Shown one piece after another: positions 6,781-7,590 of a stretch of 7,590 nt of DNA (positions are counted from its first letter, which is position 1; each line of letters opens with the position of its first letter). The notes under the pieces were generated by a model, which did not search any database, was not told where the DNA came from, and saw only the letters and a program-made list of their open reading frames with translations. A program made the position numbers and the translations under genes. Origin of the DNA: Iamia sp052038315 (GTDB lineage Bacteria; Actinomycetota; Acidimicrobiia; Acidimicrobiales; Iamiaceae); contig JBQGCF010000390.1 in the NCBI GenBank assembly GCA_052038315.1, forward strand, positions 1-7,590, written 5' to 3'.

Positions 6781-7589
6781 CGTCCACCACGCCGGGCGAA
6801 CTGCTCGGGCTGGAACACCTCGGGGCCGAGGCGGATGCCGAGGTCCTGGAGCTTCTCGGCGAAGCGGGGGCGGGTGCCGGTGGCCTTGAGGGTGCCCCGG
6901 AAGCGCCCGTGCTCGTCGACGCCCATGCCGTAGTTGAACATGAAGATGTCCTGCATCACGATGGTGTCGCCCTCCATGCCCTGGACCTCGGAGATGCTCA
7001 CGACGCGGCGGGAGCCGTCCCGGAGGCGGCCGATCTGCACCACGGCGTCGACGGCCGAGCTGACCTGGTGGCGGATGGCCGCCAGCGGCAGGTCGTAGCC
7101 GGCCATCAGCACCAGCGTCTCCAGACGGGCCATGCAGTCACGGGCCGTGTTGGCGTGGATCGTGGTGAGCGAGCCGTCGTGGCCCGTGTTCATGGCCTGG
7201 AGCATGTCCAGGGCCTCGCCGCCACGACACTCCCCGACCACGATGCGGTCGGGGCGCATGCGCAGGGTGTTCTTGACCAGGTCGCGGATGGTGATGGCAC
7301 CCTTGCCCTCGATGTTCGGCGGGCGGGCCTCCAGGGCGAGCACGTGCTCCTGGTGGAGCTGGAGCTCCTTGGCGTCCTCGACGGTGACGATGCGCTCGTC
7401 GCCGGGGATGAACGACGACAGCACGTTGAGCATCGTCGTCTTGCCGGTGCCCGTACCGCCCGAGACGATGATGTTGAGCTTGCCCAGCACCATGGCCTGG
7501 AGGAAGCGGGCCGAGCTGGCCGACAGGGTGCCGAACCGGATCAGGTCGTCGATCTGGAACGGGTCCTTGGAGAACTTCCGGATGGTGAG
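6777..7589 (-). CDS. cpaF: CpaF/TadA-family secretion ATPase of the Tad pilus (5' partial)
   Basis: C-terminal 270 residues of the cytoplasmic hexameric ATPase that drives Flp pilus assembly; the N-terminal part lies beyond the right edge. The ATG at 7493 is internal, because the frame continues upstream with family-typical sequence (IRKFSKDPFQIDDLI). Counting from the first visible residue, the Walker A motif GGTGTGKT is at 44-51, the Asp box VEDAKELQL at 70-78, the Walker B RIVVGE at 115-120 and the His box TTIHANTARD at 142-151. All catalytic motifs are intact. The set is that of the CpaF/TadA branch of type II/IV secretion ATPases and not of VirB11 or PilT, which fits the TadB and TadC genes after it. 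The stop overlaps the start of the VWA-TadB gene by 4 bp. The operon promoter must lie outside the window. Confidence 0.95.
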   Translation of the reverse strand, partial: LTIRKFSKDPFQIDDLIRFGTLSASSARFLQAMVLGKLNIIVSGGTGTGKTTMLNVLSSFIPGDERIVTVEDAKELQLHQEHVLALEARPPNIEGKGAITIRDLVKNTLRMRPDRIVVGECRGGEALDMLQAMNTGHDGSLTTIHANTARDCMARLETLVLMAGYDLPLAAIRHQVSSAVDAVVQIGRLRDGSRRVVSISEVQGMEGDTIVMQDIFMFNYGMGVDEHGRFRGTLKATGTRPRFAEKLQDLGIRLGPEVFQPEQFARRGGR

Positions 7590-7590
7590 G

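Larger units (their letters stand above)
2060..7589 (-). other. Tad/Flp pilus operon (continues beyond the right edge)
   Basis: Order of transcription: cpaF, VWA-tadB, tadC, GT-C-like membrane protein, flp. Junctions are a 4-bp overlap, 45 bp, 10 bp and 91 bp, all on one strand without a visible terminator. Missing from this window are the prepilin peptidase (TadV), the TadZ localisation ATPase, the TadE/F pseudopilins and TadG, and any outer-membrane secretin (RcpA). They may lie upstream or elsewhere; a secretin would not be needed in a cell with one membrane. Confidence 0.8.

Noticed and set aside
1..7590. Mobile elements, CRISPR arrays, tRNA or rRNA genes
   Set aside because: No terminal inverted repeats, transposase or integrase motifs, regularly spaced repeats, or tRNA-like folds were seen on either strand.

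Overview
The window is very GC-rich, with a strong preference for G or C at the third codon position, and it is packed with genes. There are no insertion sequences, tRNAs, rRNAs or CRISPR repeats. The codon use, the NarL-type two-component pair and the monoderm-style Tad pilus genes suggest a high-GC actinobacterium. Acidimicrobiia would fit, but this is an inference from style and not a proven placement.

Left part, plus strand (3-2058): a DegS/NarX-type membrane sensor histidine kinase, whose 5' end lies outside the window, is followed after 61 bp by a NarL/FixJ-type response regulator with a LuxR-type DNA-binding domain. Both carry all the residues needed for phosphorelay, so they should form a working sensor/regulator pair.

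Right part, minus strand (7589 down to 2060): a Tad/Flp (type IVc) pilus gene cluster, read right to left. The order is the CpaF/TadA secretion ATPase (5' end outside the window), a fusion of a secreted von Willebrand factor A (VWA) domain with TadB, then TadC, then a polytopic membrane protein resembling GT-C-fold glycosyltransferases, and last the small Flp pilin. The first two genes overlap by 4 bp and the next gaps are 45 and 10 bp, so the first four are almost certainly one transcription unit. The pilin follows after 91 bp and has its own strong Shine-Dalgarno sequence and a leader able to form several hairpins, which would suit separate control of the most abundant subunit.

How the parts fit: CpaF hydrolyses ATP in the cytoplasm, and TadB and TadC form the inner-membrane platform on which Flp pilin is assembled after cleavage by a prepilin peptidase that is not in the window. 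The VWA half of the TadB fusion is predicted to sit outside the membrane and keeps a complete metal-binding (MIDAS) motif. The GT-C-like protein might modify the pilin or the cell surface. The two-component genes converge on the pilin with a single base between stop codons, which makes them plausible but unproven regulators of the pilus.

No plainly new system is visible. The points most worth following are the VWA-TadB fusion, the GT-C-like protein between tadC and the pilin, and the structured pilin leader. No gene-free stretch exceeds 300 bases.
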